64,000 nucleotides of DNA from Bretschneidera sinensis (GCA_023935145.1 CM043700.1:142530328-142594327), one strand, 5' to 3'. Numbered from the stretch's first letter, positions 36,528 through 48,341 are shown. Notes: generated by a model from the letters alone, not told the origin. Numbers and translations are program-made.

Positions 36528-38577
36528 ATGACAGCAAATAGCTACTATGAGGGACACTCTTATACTAGACCACCATTGTTCAATGGCTCAAATTATAACT
36601 ATTGGAAAAATAGAATGAAAATCTTTGTCGAAGGACAAGATTACAATCTATGGAGAATCATAGAAGAAGGACCTAAAATTCCTTCAAAAGAAATAGTTAT
36701 TGGAGAGACTCTTCATACAATGCCTAAACTCAAAACTGAGTTTACTGACGAGGATTGTAAAACGATGTCTCTCAATAGCAGAGCAACAAGCATGCTACAT
36801 TGTGCATTAGATATTTCTGAATATAACAAAATATCTGCATGCATTTCTGCTAAAGAAATATGGGACAAATTACAAGTCACATATGAAGGAACTAGTGAAG
36901 TAAAAAAGTCGAAAATTTACATGCTAATTTCAGAGTATGAATCTTTTAAGATGTCTCTTAACGAAACCATTTCTGATATGCACTCACGGTACACCACTAT
37001 TATAAATGGTTTAAAATTGCTTGGCAAGAATATTGAGGAAGTTGAACTAACTAGAAAAATCTTGAGATCTCTACCACCAGAATGGAAACCAAAGAGAACA
37101 GCCATTCAAGAGGCCAAAAATCTTGACAAGTTTGATGTTGAGATGCTGCTTGGGTCATTATTGACATACAAGATGGAAGAAATGACTCCCATCATCAATG
37201 ATGATGAGAAGAAGAAAAAGCAAATTGCTCTCAAAGCTTCTACGAGCAACAAAGAAAAGGAATTAGAACAAGAAGCAGAGAGCAGTGAAGAGGATGGTGA
37301 AATGGCTTTAATCACCAGACGATTCCATAGGTTCTTGAAGAAAAGCAAGAAACCTTACTCAAAGGATCCCACCTCAAAAAGGGAAACACTTATGTGCTAT
37401 GGCTGCAAGAAGCCATGACATATAAGGGCTGACTGTCCGGTTTCAAACAAACCATACAAGAGCTTTAAGAAGAAAGCTATGGTAGCAACTACCTGGAACG
37501 ATGACGAAGAAGATGAGTCATCAGACAAAGAAATCGGATACGAGGAAATTGCCAACCTTTGTTTGATGGCAATCGACGATGAAAGTGAGATAACATCTTC
37601 TCCCTCTTCAAAAAATAATATTGTTACTAGTAGTGAAGAACTGCTAGAAGTTATAAATGAAATGCATGAAGAATTGAAGAAATTTGATTCTAGAAATTCT
37701 GTTCTTAAGAAATAAGTATCATCTCTTTCTAAAGAAATGATAATTCTTAGAGAAGAAAAAGAAAAATTATCATCTTTACTGTATGATTCTTCTTAAGATT
37801 TTCTCAAAGATGAAAATGATAATTTGAAAAATAAAATTTCTGAATTAAATAGCACTATATCAAGACTTATGCTTGGTAAAGAAAAACTTGATGAAGTGCT
37901 TTCTTCCCAAAGATTAAGTGGAGGAAAATCTGGTGTAGGATATTCTCCATTGGGAAAACAAAAAACAAAAGAGAGCTTATTCATGAAAGCCTCTTGTGTA
38001 GATGGAGCTTCTACTTCAAAAGCTCCTAGCATGGTTAAAAGCACTCCCTCGATAAATGCTAGGAAGTCTAGAAACTTAAATGATCATACTAAATTGAAGC
38101 ATCCTAAAAATATTCATGCTTATATGTATGCTCATTCTAGAAATGCTCATACACATCCTAGAAATAATTATCATGCTCATTCTAGGAACAATGTGTATAA
38201 TCAAAGAATGCATTCTGCTCATGCTCATCCTAGGAATTATCATCATGGTTATCCTCGAAACAAAATGCACACACAAAATAATGCTAGCATGTATCCTAGA
38301 ATGCATCATCATCCTTTTTATAGAAATGACATGCATTTTCATACTCCTTACCATAGAAACATGTATCCTAGGAACTATTATCTTAAGGATTATAGGAATG
38401 CACATGTAAGACATCCTAGAAATTTCTATGACTATCATGCTTGGATTGTGCATCATTAACTTGTTCATAGAGCACCACATGTTAAGAAAGTATGGGTCCC
38501 AAAAGGAACCGTATTTTCAAGGACTAACCCCAAAGGACCCAAGAAATTTTGGGTACCTAAAAGTACTATCGTATATC
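36528..38577 (+). pseudogene. Sirevirus gag, broken
   Basis: Starts at the ATG at 36528 and is open for 296 codons (RPPLFNGSNYNYWKNRMKIF near the N-terminus, the usual copia gag fold). It ends at TGA inside the zinc knuckle CYGCKKP-stop-HIRADC, where a Gly codon has mutated. The frame continues past it to another stop at 37713 and one at about 37794, then reopens for a long His/Asn/Arg-rich repeat region (37824-38459, many H-P-R-N and H-S-R-N units) and KKVWVPKGT-type segments. This extended gag tail is a Sirevirus trait. It would have formed the particle shell and bound RNA. Confidence 0.85.
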
Positions 38578-38599
38578 CTTGTGTGATGTAGATTTGCCT

Positions 38600-41500
38600 C
38601 CACACCAAGGAGAAAGGTAACTGTTGGTACCTTGATAGCAGATGCTCGAAGTACATGACCGGTGATAAAAGCGTATTCAAGGAGCTAACTCTAAGAGATG
38701 GTGGACTTGTGACCATTGGAGACAATACTAAAATAAAGATCATCGGGCATGACAAAGTCGGTAATGATTTCTCAACCTTAGATAATGTATTGCTAGTACA
38801 AGGCCTTAAGCCAAATTTACTTAGCATTAGTCAATTATGTGACAAAGGATACAAAGTCACATTTGAGACCTCTCATTGTCTAGTTATAGACATCAAGAGC
38901 AACAAGATCAAATTCATTGGCCATAGACATGAAAATGTCTATATAGTTGATTTGAAATCCTTGCATTCTGATAATGAAAAATGTTTTCCTGCTTTTAGTG
39001 AAAATCCATGGCTATGGCATAGAAGGCTTGGTCATGTAAACATGAACTTGCTAAAAATTGTTTCAAGAAAAGATTTAGTTATTGGACTTCCTAAAATCAA
39101 TTTTGAAAAAGACAAAGTTTGCAATGCTTATCAAATGGGAAAACAAACTAGGATTTCTTTTAAAGCAAAAAATATAGTCTCAACTACTAGACCTTTGGAA
39201 CTTTTGCATATGGACTTATTTGGTCCAATTAGTACCATTAGTCTAGGTGGCCATCAATATGCTCTTGTTATTGTTGATGACTATTCAAGATATACCTTTG
39301 TTATTTTTTATTGCTTACAAGGATGAAGCTTTCAAAGTATTTGAAAAGTTTTGCAAAAAGGTACAAAATGAAAAACGAATATGTATTTCAAGCATAAGAA
39401 GTGATCATGGCAAAGAATTTGAAAATCAAAGCTTTTCAAAATTTTGTGATGAAAATGGAATTAATCACAACTTTTCAGCTTCTAGAACTCCTCAACAAAA
39501 TGGAGTTGTTGAGAGGAAAAATAGAGTTATAGAAGAATTTTCAAGAACTATGCTTTGTGAAAATAGTTTACCAAAATACTTTTGGGCTGAAGCCGTGAAT
39601 ACTTATTAAATAAAATTTTGATAAGGCCTTTGCTTGATAAAACTCCATATGAACTATGGAAAGTGAGAAAACCCAATATTTCTTATTTTTGTGCTTTTGG
39701 TAGTAAGTGCTTCATCTTAAATAACAATAAAACTAACTTGGGTAAATTTGATTCCAAGACCGATGAAGGAATATTTTTAGGATATTCAACTACTAGTAAA
39801 GCTTATAGAGTTTTTAATAAGAGAACTCTAGTAGTAGAAGAATCTGTGCATGTAACCATTGATGAATCTAATCCAATGAGTAGTAGAGAAGTTTCCTTTA
39901 AAGATGATGTAGATTTTATTCCAAGAATGGAAACTCCTACTCCCATTGTTGACCCAAAAGAGAGATCTCCTCAAGCAAATGAAGGGATGGCAACTCCCAA
40001 TTTGGACCAACCATCCTTAAGTCAACAAGAGGAAAATCTACCCAAGGATTGGAGGTATGTAAATCATCATCCAATTGATCAAGTGATTGGTGATACTTCA
40101 CAAGGGGTAAGAACTCGCTCTTCCATTAGAAATATTTGCAATTTTGTAGCTTATTTGTCTCAAGTAGAACCTAAGACATTTATAGAAGCTGAAAAAGATA
40201 ATGATTGGATAATTGCAATGCAGGAAGAGATAAATCAATTTGAGAGAAACAATGTTTGGAAACTAGTTCCAAGACCAAAAGATCATTCAATAATTGGAAC
40301 TAAATGGGTATATAGAAATAAAATGGATGAAAATGGTATAGTAACTAGAAATAAAGCTAGATTAGTTGCTAAGGGATATAACCAAGAGGAAGGAATATAT
40401 TTTGATGAAACCTATGCTTCCGTAGCAAGATTAGAAGCTATTCGAATGTTATTAGCCTTTGCATGTTTTAATAAATTCAAGCTATTTCAAATGGATGTGA
40501 AAAGTGCCTTTTTAAATGGCTTTATAGAAGAAGATGTTTATGTTGAGCAACCTCTTGGATTTGAAAATCCTAGTATGCCAAATCATGTCTACAAGCTTTC
40601 TAAAGCTCTATATGGGTTGAAGCAAGCTCCAAGAGCATGGTATGAAAGACTAAGTAAATTTTTGATTGATAATGATTTTGTAAGAGGTAGAATAGATAAA
40701 ACTCTCTTCAAAAAAACTCACAAAAATGACACTTTGATAGTTCAAATATATGTTGATGATATTATATTTGGTGCTACTAATGAATCTATGTGTCAAGAGT
40801 TTGCAAAGTGCATGCAAGGTGAATTTGAAATGAGCATGATGGGAGAACTTACCTACTTCCTTGGACTGCAAATCAAGCAACTAAAAGGAGGTATCTTCAT
40901 CAATCAACAAAAGTACATCAAAGACCTACTAAAGAGGTTCGGGATGGAAAGCTCAAAGCCAATTGGAACGCCTATGAGCACAACTACTAAACTTGATCTT
41001 GATGAAGGAGGTAAAACTGTAGATTCTAAATATTATAGAAGCATGATAGGTGCTTTACTTTATTTGACTGCAAGTAGACCTGATATAATGTTCAGTGTAT
41101 GCATGTGTGCTAGATTTCAGTCTAATCCTAAGGAATCACATGTAGTTGCATTAAAAAGAATCCTTAGATATCTACAAGGAACCCAGACCATAGGATTATG
41201 GTACTCTAGAGAATCATCTTTTGAGCTAGTAGGATAATCAGATGTTGATTTTGCTGGATGTAGGTTAGATAGAAAGAGCACAAGTGGAACATGCCAATTC
41301 TTAGGTGCTATGTTAACTTCTTGGTTTTCCAAGAAACAGAATTCCGTTGCACTATCAACCGCTGAGGCGGAATATGTAGCAGCTGGCAGTTGTTGTGCCC
41401 AAGTATTATGGATGAAACAACAACTAGAAGACTATGGCATGAACCTCAAAAATATTCCTATTTTTTGTGATAATACTAGTGCTAACAACCTAACCAAAAA

Positions 41501-41705
41501 TCCTATTCAACACTCTAGAACCAAGCATATAGAGATTAGACATCATTTCCTAAGAGACCATGCTCAAAAAGGTGATATAAGATTAGAATTCATACCTTCA
41601 GAAGATCAAATAGCTGATATTCTTACAAAACCCTTAAGTGAAGCTAGTTTTTGTAAGATTAGAATGTTGATGGGATTGCTTGAATTTGATAAACTGAATG
41701 TTTGA
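38600..41705 (+). pseudogene. Sirevirus pol, broken (protease, integrase, RT, RNase H)
   Basis: Protease near 38625 reads WYLDSRCSKYMTGD, with the Gly of the active-site DSG changed to Arg. Integrase: HRRLGHVNMNLL (about 39020), HMDLFGP (about 39210), SIRSDHGKEF and SRTPQQNGVVERKNR (about 39390-39520), with a frameshift near 39315 and a stop plus frame change near 39606. RT from about 40195: GTKWVYRNKMDENG, QMDVKSAFLNGFIEEDVY and an intact YVDDIIFG (about 40750). RNase H: SDVDFAG (after a TAA at 41235), STAEAEYVAAGSCCAQ and RTKHIEIRHHFLRDH to the stop at 41703-41705. Lesions are few and the catalytic RT motif is kept, so decay is recent compared with the elements around it. Confidence 0.9.
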
Positions 41706-41839
41706 TTGCATCTCATTTCATCATTTGCATATTTGACATTGAGTGATAGAATATTAATCCTTGTTTAACTATTTCCCTCACTCAAAAATGTCATAGATAA
41801 ACAAAATCGTGCAAAAATTCAAGGCTTAAAATTTTACTA

Positions 41840-42165
41840 AGGGTCCAGTCGACTGGTAAATGTTCTCTAGTAGATTGGTGATTCACTGCCAGATCTTCCA
41901 GTCGACTGGTACCTCTGACCCAGTCGACTGGTAACTCTCTGCCAAATATTTCAGACGACTGGTAAGTCTTCTCCAGTTGTCTATTAGGTCGAATCCCTGT
42001 TTGGCGCCAATTTTTGAAAAACCATTGTCCTCCAGTCGACTGGTAAAGATAGCCCAATCGACTGGTAAATGACTGCCAGTTTATCCAGTCGACTGATACG
42101 TTTACCCAGTCGACTGGTAGGAAAACTGTTCATCTTCTCAATGGGACCCAGTCGACTGGTAACGC
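41840..42165 (+). repeat. palindrome cluster between pol and the envelope-like ORF
   Basis: About six exact copies of the 12-bp perfect palindrome CCAGTCGACTGG plus about five one- or two-base variants in about 325 bp, mostly followed by TAA or TA. The same motif fills the LTR clusters. The spacer has no open frame. Confidence 0.9.
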
Positions 42166-42388
42166 GAGATTATAAATAAGACTGTTCATTTTTCTGAAAT
42201 TTTACGCCATCTTCAAGCTCCCAAATTTTCTCTCTCTGAAAAAATTCACCATTTTGATCCAAAAACTATCCAAAATTCATCTAAACAGACCGATCTACTC
42301 ATCCATAAAGAGATTTTTGACTTTCTACGGTTAAAATCTCTTATTTTTGCCAAAATCCATTTTTCCCAAAAACTCATTTTTCTTCAAA

Positions 42389-43638
42389 ATGAGCGATAAG
42401 ATCCGTATAAAACTCACAACAAGTGGACCTAATGCGCCTAAAAAGCCAAGGTCTTCAAAACCTTTGGCTTCGGAGTGAAAGGAAAGGGAGCAGCGGGCTC
42501 ATCCAGCAAGGAGCCCAGAACAGAGTTGGAGCAGATTCTGTTTTACAGTCCAGCGGCTCATGCAAGGTATAATTCTATAATCCGTCACAAGAAAATCATG
42601 ACGGGTATATTCATTGATTTCGACTCTATTCACCATGGAAATTTCGATATTCTACCAGCCTTTGAGGCAATAAATCTGACCCCACTGGTCAGAATTCATG
42701 AGAAATATTACCCGCGACTGATTCACCAGTTCTACGCGAACTTGGTGAAACCCATTCCTCTGGCTCTGAGATTTAGAACCAGAGTCAGCAGTGTGGAGTT
42801 TGAGGTCAACACTGACCTCTTGATGAGCATTCTGAGAATCCCTGTAAGGGGGGTTCAATGGAGTCTGGATGGATGGCCAGACAACTTTGAGGTTGAAGAG
42901 GCCTGTTGGATAGTCAGGGGTGACCTTAAATATGTGTACAGACCCACTACATTTCATACATGTAGTGACTTGCCCCTCGACTCAAAGATGTTTCAGCTGA
43001 TTGTCAGTTGGACCATCCACCCGAGACTCGGGAGTCGAGGGTATCTATCTAAAATAGATACGGTATTGATTTGGTGCCTAAAATCTGGGCACCACTTCAA
43101 TATATATCCTTTACTGCTCACTAACATGATAAACGGTGAAACAAACGACTCCGGGTGTCTTCCTTATGGGATGCTCATTACGCTCATCCTCCAGCACTTC
43201 CGGGTACCTTTGCCTGCCTCCGAGGCTCAGGATATCGGATTGACGGACATCATCAACATCTCATCACTGAAGAAGATGGGATGTACTGTTCGTGAAGGCT
43301 TCCTCTATCCGAAGGCCGAAAAGTGCCTGAGGATCCGAGAGGATGCGAGCGACGAGGATGCTGATACGGCTACTGAGATGGAGACGGATACCCGAGCACC
43401 TCCCATTGATGACTCGAGTACTGGTCAGACTGGTTACGGTGACATCCTATGAGCTATCACGAGCCTCCAAATAACGATGGAGTCCGGTTTTCAGTCCATG
43501 CAGTCTAATTACCAGAGACTGAGCTCCTCCATAGACCACTTACGGGACGACTTCGAGTTACATAGAGAGCACACCGAGGGTTCCCTAGCTGAGATTAGGG
43601 ATCTTCTTCATGACAGCTCGGACTCTCTCGCACATTGA
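42389..43638 (+). pseudogene. Sirevirus envelope-like third ORF, broken
   Basis: The frame opens at ATG 42389, hits a stop at 42475-42477 that a one-base shift explains, runs openly to TGA at 43450-43452, and continues in the same frame to TGA at 43636-43638. The central part resembles the putative plant transposon protein domain often found in the third ORF of plant retrotransposons (HQFYANLVKPIPLALRFR and VNTDLLMSILRIP near 42720-42850). The tail after 43452 is heptad-like and could form a coiled coil. No signal peptide or membrane segment is evident. Function is unknown, and envelope-like refers to position only. Confidence 0.75.
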
Positions 43639-44300
43639 GTCCATATCTTTATCATGTACTTAGTGTTTTCCAGTTCTTATCACATAGCACGGACATATCA
43701 TGTATTATTTTGTCTTAGTTATGGCTCTGTGAAGCCCGTTTGTGTATTGACTTTTTATATATGATGATGTATTTCTATGAGCCATATTTCTTGCATCTAT
43801 TTACGCTATTTGTGATATGTTAGCTTTGTTTTAAAATTCTGTTTAGCCACTAAACTGCTTTAAAATGCTTATACGTGTATGAAAACTTCCGGGTTTTTTC
43901 GGGAAGGCTTCCGAAACCCGAATAAAACCAAATTTTCGTGTACAAGTTTTTTTTTCTTATACTCTAGATGACTACATTAGCTAAATAGCTTATTTTTTGT
44001 GTTATGCCCCATTTGATTGCTATTGTCAAAACGGGGGAAAAAAATGAGAAAATCGAGAAAATCTAAGTAAACGCAACCAATGCATAGATTTAGGGGGAGC
44101 ATTGCTCCATAGCATTATAAAAATGTTTATTGATTGGTTGAGTTTGATTCTAGATTGGTTAAAAAAGATATAAACTGTGTTTGCTTGTTTACAGGGTGGT
44201 TTTACTCGAAAAACAGAGGAGACTCTGTCCAATTTTTTGAAAAATCCTAACACTTAGCTTTTAAAATTGTTTTCACATTATTAGTTTTGTCATCATAAAA

Positions 44301-44311
44301 AAGGGGGAGAT
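44301..44311 (+). other. polypurine tract of the Sirevirus
   Basis: AAGGGGGAGAT directly before the 3' LTR at 44312. It would prime plus-strand DNA synthesis. Confidence 0.85.
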
Positions 44312-45563
44312 TGTTGACCCTCGTCCGTATTTTAATGATGGCAAAACACAACTGTTATTTGACTAACGAGTTTAAACTAAGTTGTATTAAGGATCAAACA
44401 CATTCAACCAAGGAACAAAGTGCAAGAACTCGAACCAAATCAAGTATTAAGTGAAGACTGAAGATCTAGTATAGGTCTTAAGGTTTAGAACTAATGTAAG
44501 TCTCACTTATGGTATTAGCTTGTTCAATGGCTCGAACACAAAAGGTTTTCTAAAACCGTTAATTTTAAAACAAATATTTTTTTTTATGAAAAACAGAAGA
44601 AAAACTGGGTTGGAAGACAACCCAGTCGACTGGGTACATATACCAGTCGACTGGTATATGGGACAGAAGGTCCTCAGTCGACTGGATGAATCAACCCAGT
44701 CGACTGGTAATTGGACAATAAGTCCCCAGTCGACTGGATGAATCAACCCAGTCGACTGGTAAAAGGGATAGAAAGTCCCCAGTTGACTGGATGAAATATA
44801 CCAGTCGACTGGATACCCAGAAGGTCTGAAAACGTGATTTTTTCAAGAGAACCTAATCGATTGGTATCTCAACCCAGTCGACTGGTAATTCAAAAATATG
44901 ACTGTTGGACTCCAAATCTGAACGTTTTAAAGTAAATCTTTTTCAAATTAAAGTCCTAAACGGTCATATTAATTGATTGCTATATAAACCCATTCAGTTA
45001 AGCATTCAATAACAAGCTGCATATATTCAAAAAGAGTTAATCTCACATAATCAAGTTTTTATACTCTTGAAACACAAAAAGCTTTGAAATAATCTTGTTG
45101 AGCCATTTCTTCAAGCTTTACTTTGAAAGAGAGACATTTCTGTTGTAATAAGCTTTCATTTGCTGTTCTCTACCTTTTACTTTACACCATCTTTGTAAAG
45201 GGATTACTTCCGAGAGGAAGGGGAAACTTCCGAAAGGAAGGGGATTGTTCGGTTTAAGCAACTCCTGTAATTTGCTTGTGTACGGTTTGTGTAACACCCG
45301 ACTAAGTTGTTCGACTAAGTTTTCTTAGTGGATTACTTCGAGATGTTCCTTGAAGAGAGTGGACGTAGGGTCGGAACAAATCCGATATTGCCGAACCACT
45401 ATAAACTGTGTTTGCATCCTCTTTCCTTAAACTCTTTATTTACAGCACTTTACTTGTATTAATTGTTTGCTGTTTATCAGTTTTTATAAACTTGTATTAA
45501 TTTCGCAAAAAGTTTTTAAAAACCCAATTCACCCCCCCTCTTAGGTTGAAACCTCGAGCTACA
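44312..45563 (+). repeat. 3' LTR of the Sirevirus
   Basis: 1252 bp, TGTTGACCC to GCTACA, very similar to the 5' LTR. It has about seven exact CCAGTCGACTGG copies and three variants at about 44620-44890, and a TATA box at 44991-44998. It is longer by two 22-bp palindrome-plus-spacer units. Confidence 0.95.
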
Positions 45564-46129
45564 ACACACAACAAATAAGATGCTTGAAATTAAATGAGTA
45601 AAGGAAAAGAATATACAAACTCCATTTATAGTGGTTCGGCAATATCAGAATCTTTCGAACCCTACGTCTACTCTCTCCAAGGAACCTCCTTGAAACAATC
45701 CAATAATTATAGTCAAACAACTTTACGGGTGTTGCACAAACCTTACAAACACTCTCTTCCACAAGGAATTTACAAGGAAGTGTTTACTCCTAAACACTCA
45801 AAGAGTTACACCAAATATTTCTCTTTACAATGATTGATATTAAATGTAAAAGAAAAAGAGAGAGATAGCAATGAATGCTTTATAAGATGAAGGTTATCTC
45901 TCTTTCAAGAACAAAGCTTAAAAAATGGCTCACAATAAATTTTCAAAGCTTTTGAGAGTATTAATGAGCTATAAATCAAATTGAGTGTTCTTTCTTGTTT
46001 TTAAATGCTCATTAATAGGGTTTTATTTTTTTTTATTTTTTTATAGCCTTGGCCTTATATGACAGTTAGACACTGATTTGGTAGGTTTGGAGCATTAAAT
46101 GCTCAAGTCCCGCGTCTCAAACGGTTATA

Positions 46130-46350
46130 TTTTTGAATTATCAGTCGATTGGGTCCTTGTATCAGTCGACTGAGTCATATGAGAAAATCTAGTGTTTGGG
46201 CTTCAGACAAGTATCAGTCGACTGGGTCATAGTACCAGTAGACTGGGTCTTGGTACCAGTCAACTAGGTCCTTTAACTAGTCGATTAGGTCAAGGGGTAG
46301 AAGCTATTGTCCATTTTACCAATCAACTGGTTCAAAGACCTAGTCGACTA
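46130..46350 (-). repeat. decayed palindrome cluster in the solo LTR
   Basis: About eight degenerate copies around the core CAGTCGACTG (for example TCAGTCGACTGAGTC and CCTAGTCGACTAAG). It occupies the same LTR position as in the younger Sirevirus, but no exact 12-mer remains. Confidence 0.8.
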
Positions 46351-46670
46351 AGTTAACTCAAAACACAGTTTTCATGTTTAAAAGCAGTTTTGTCTTAAAG
46401 ACTTTTTTTGGATTATTTTTGTCAAAGACTTTTGTAATCAAAACAAGCCATAATTAAGCTAAGAAACTGAAAGTAAAGATTTACAACTTGAGTCAGTTAA
46501 CTTAGACGCTAATCTAGATCTTCTGTCTTCTTTTGGTAATTGTATGTGTCATATTTTGTGTCCTGTTTCTGTATTGAATGCTTTTGCCACTTAAACACTT
46601 AGATAAAACTGTTAGTGCAATTTAAATAGAGTTTTGTCATAATTAAAATCAAATAAGAGTCAATAACCAC

Positions 46671-48016
46671 AATTTTGTAACCTCAGAATCTGACATAGTG
46701 GAAGCAGTCGCTGAGCTAGTAATAGTGGTACTCTACAGAATATACAAATTTGACGATGTAATCTTTGCTTTCATGAAAACTAGAGCACTTTTACTGACTT
46801 TCATAACTCCACCTTCAGATAAATACTTGTACCCTTTAACATCAAGAGTACTAAGAGAAATCAAATTCTTCTTGAAGTAAAAAATAAGTCTAACTCTGTC
46901 AAGATCCTTATTACATCGTCGTGCATTCTGATTTGAACAGTTCATATACTAGTAATTTTTCGAGTTGCATCATCACCTAGCAGTATGATTCTGTTATAAG
47001 ACTTATATTCTGAAAACAATTCCTTATTTCGACAAATATAGTAGGAATAAGTAGAATAAATAATCAATTAGACATAAAGAGCTCATTACCATTGGCAGCA
47101 AGAACACGATCATAGTCATCGGAGTTTTCTTCACTAACATTAGCTTCATGCTGTTTCTCTTTCTGATCTCTATCCTGATTCTGATTCTGACCTCGATTTT
47201 GACATTGATTCTGATTGTTTTCTTCTTGAATTTTGTTTTTCAAATTCCAACACTGATACTTGTAATGTCACTTTTTTTTTATTATAGTAATGACATGTTA
47301 TATTCTTATTTCTGGACTTAGATCGAAATTTCTAGTTACTATTACCTGAACCTCTTTCTCTAAATCTGCCTCTAGAACCTTTAGTTACTAGAGCATCACC
47401 TTGATTCTGTTTCTCATAATTATACCTAGACATATGTTACTTAAGCAATTCTTTAGAAAATAAAGAAGCTTTAACATATTCTAAAGAAATTGTATCTCTA
47501 CCAAACATAAAAATTTCCCTAAAATGTATAAACGATGGTGGTAGGGAACACAACAATAGAAGGGCCTGATCTTCATCATCTAATTTAACTTCCATTAAAT
47601 TCAAATCAATCATAATGGAATTAAATTCATCAACATGGGATTTTATTGACATACCTTCTGCCATACGCAACAAATACAATTCCTACTTCAAGAACAGTTT
47701 ATTGGTAAGGGATTTCATCATGTACAAAGACTCTAATTTACTCTATAAGCCAACAATGGTTTTCTCTATAAGAACTTCACATAAAACTCCATCTGATAGA
47801 CACAACTGAACAACAGCCAAAGTCTTCTCATCCATATCTAATTTCTGTTCATCTGTCATTGTATTAGACATTTTTTCCTTCTCTAGTAACGCCTTTTTCA
47901 AACCTTTTTTGGGTTAATACAGTTTGCATTTTTACTTTCCAAAGATCAAAAGTGTCGGTTTCATCAAACTTTTGTATCTCGTATGAAGTCATAGAAGAAA
48001 TCGTGCCAATATTGAT
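46671..48016 (-). pseudogene. gag and GAG-pre-integrase region of the nest-host copia
   Basis: Minus strand: gag start MTSYEIQKFDETDTFDLWKV (about 48016-47950), the gag core YLLRMAEGMSIKSHVDEFNS to LLLCSLPPSF (47679-47540), a Gln/Asn-rich linker and a knuckle region near 47250-47300 where an A-run shifts the frame, and the GAG-pre-integrase segment SLSTLDVKGYKYLSEGGVMK (46860-46760) ending TKLW at the solo-LTR insertion. The gag frame has breaks near 47680-47860. Confidence 0.85.
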
Positions 48017-48041
48017 ATTAACAATAGCTTTGATACCAGTT

Positions 48042-48341
48042 TGTATGAGAAACATAAGTTTGATGGAACCAACAGTCTGGACTTAGGAAGTTTTATCTCT
48101 CTTGATTTGTATTCCAATTTTGATTATAGTATAATCTTTCATCATGAATCGTCAACCATCAAATCATGCCTGTATAAAAATTAGACGGTTGAAACTTCGT
48201 GTTCATAGGTTTCCTAATCATTATCCTACCCAATTTTTTTATATTATTTCTTCTTTCTATAGTGTGTGAGTGGGAATTGAGGTGGTACTATAGCATAGAA
48301 ATAAAAAAGAAAAGAAAAAACTAAAAAAGAAAGATTTAACA
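48042..48341 (-). repeat. 5' LTR (tentative) of the nest-host copia
   Basis: The inner edge is fixed by the primer-binding site ACTGGTATCAAAGC next to TGTATGAG at 48042. The outer edge is a guess at TTTAACA (about 48341), giving about 300 bp. Similarity with 24888-25151 is weak, so the pairing is uncertain. Confidence 0.35.

Larger units (their letters stand above)
35266..45563 (+). mobile_element. full-length Sirevirus (Ty1/copia) with envelope-like ORF
   Basis: A 10.3-kb element flanked by perfect 5-bp target-site duplications ACACA (35261-35265, 45564-45568). It has two LTRs (1207 and 1252 bp), a primer-binding site, gag, pol in copia order (protease, integrase, RT, RNase H), a palindrome-rich spacer, an envelope-like third ORF and a polypurine tract. 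The long LTRs, the third ORF downstream of pol and the palindrome clusters fit the Sirevirus genus of Pseudoviridae (family knowledge). Several stops and frameshifts make it non-autonomous now. It is the youngest visible layer of the nest. Confidence 0.95.
35167..46665 (-). mobile_element. Sirevirus-type solo LTR, minus strand, split by the nested Sirevirus
   Basis: The outer piece 35167-35260 starts TGTAGACC and has the inverted CCCAAGAGGGGG LTR end. The piece 45569-46665 continues it with the inverted GTTCGGCAATATC block and ends CAATA at 46665. Together they make about 1.2 kb, one LTR length, with no internal element sequence, so this is a solo LTR. Flanks GCCAT (35162-35166) and ACCAC (46666-46670) are target-site copies, each with one change from GCCAC. 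The host copia reads TKLW on one side and WHMRLG on the other. Confidence 0.85.
24888..48341 (-). mobile_element. old copia element, minus strand, split by two nested insertions (nest host)
   Basis: Pieces in minus order: tentative 5' LTR 48341-48042; primer-binding site ACTGGTATCAAAGC (about 48027-48040); gag, knuckle and GAG-pre-integrase (48016-46671); insertion 1 (35167-46665, solo LTR containing a Sirevirus); integrase then RNase H start (35166-34200); insertion 2 (gypsy 25590-34199); RNase H end (25589-25230); polypurine-like AATGTGGAGATT; 3' LTR 25151-24888. Both insertions fall in codons that read through when the insert and one target-site copy are ignored. There is no RT: integrase-side sequence (about 34340) passes straight to the RNase H block GYVDLDFAGDLDKKKTTIGY. 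Confidence 0.8.

Noticed and set aside
38076..38480. 134-codon minus-strand frame rich in Met, Ile and Ser
   Set aside because: Antisense shadow of the His/Asn/Arg repeat region of the Sirevirus gag.
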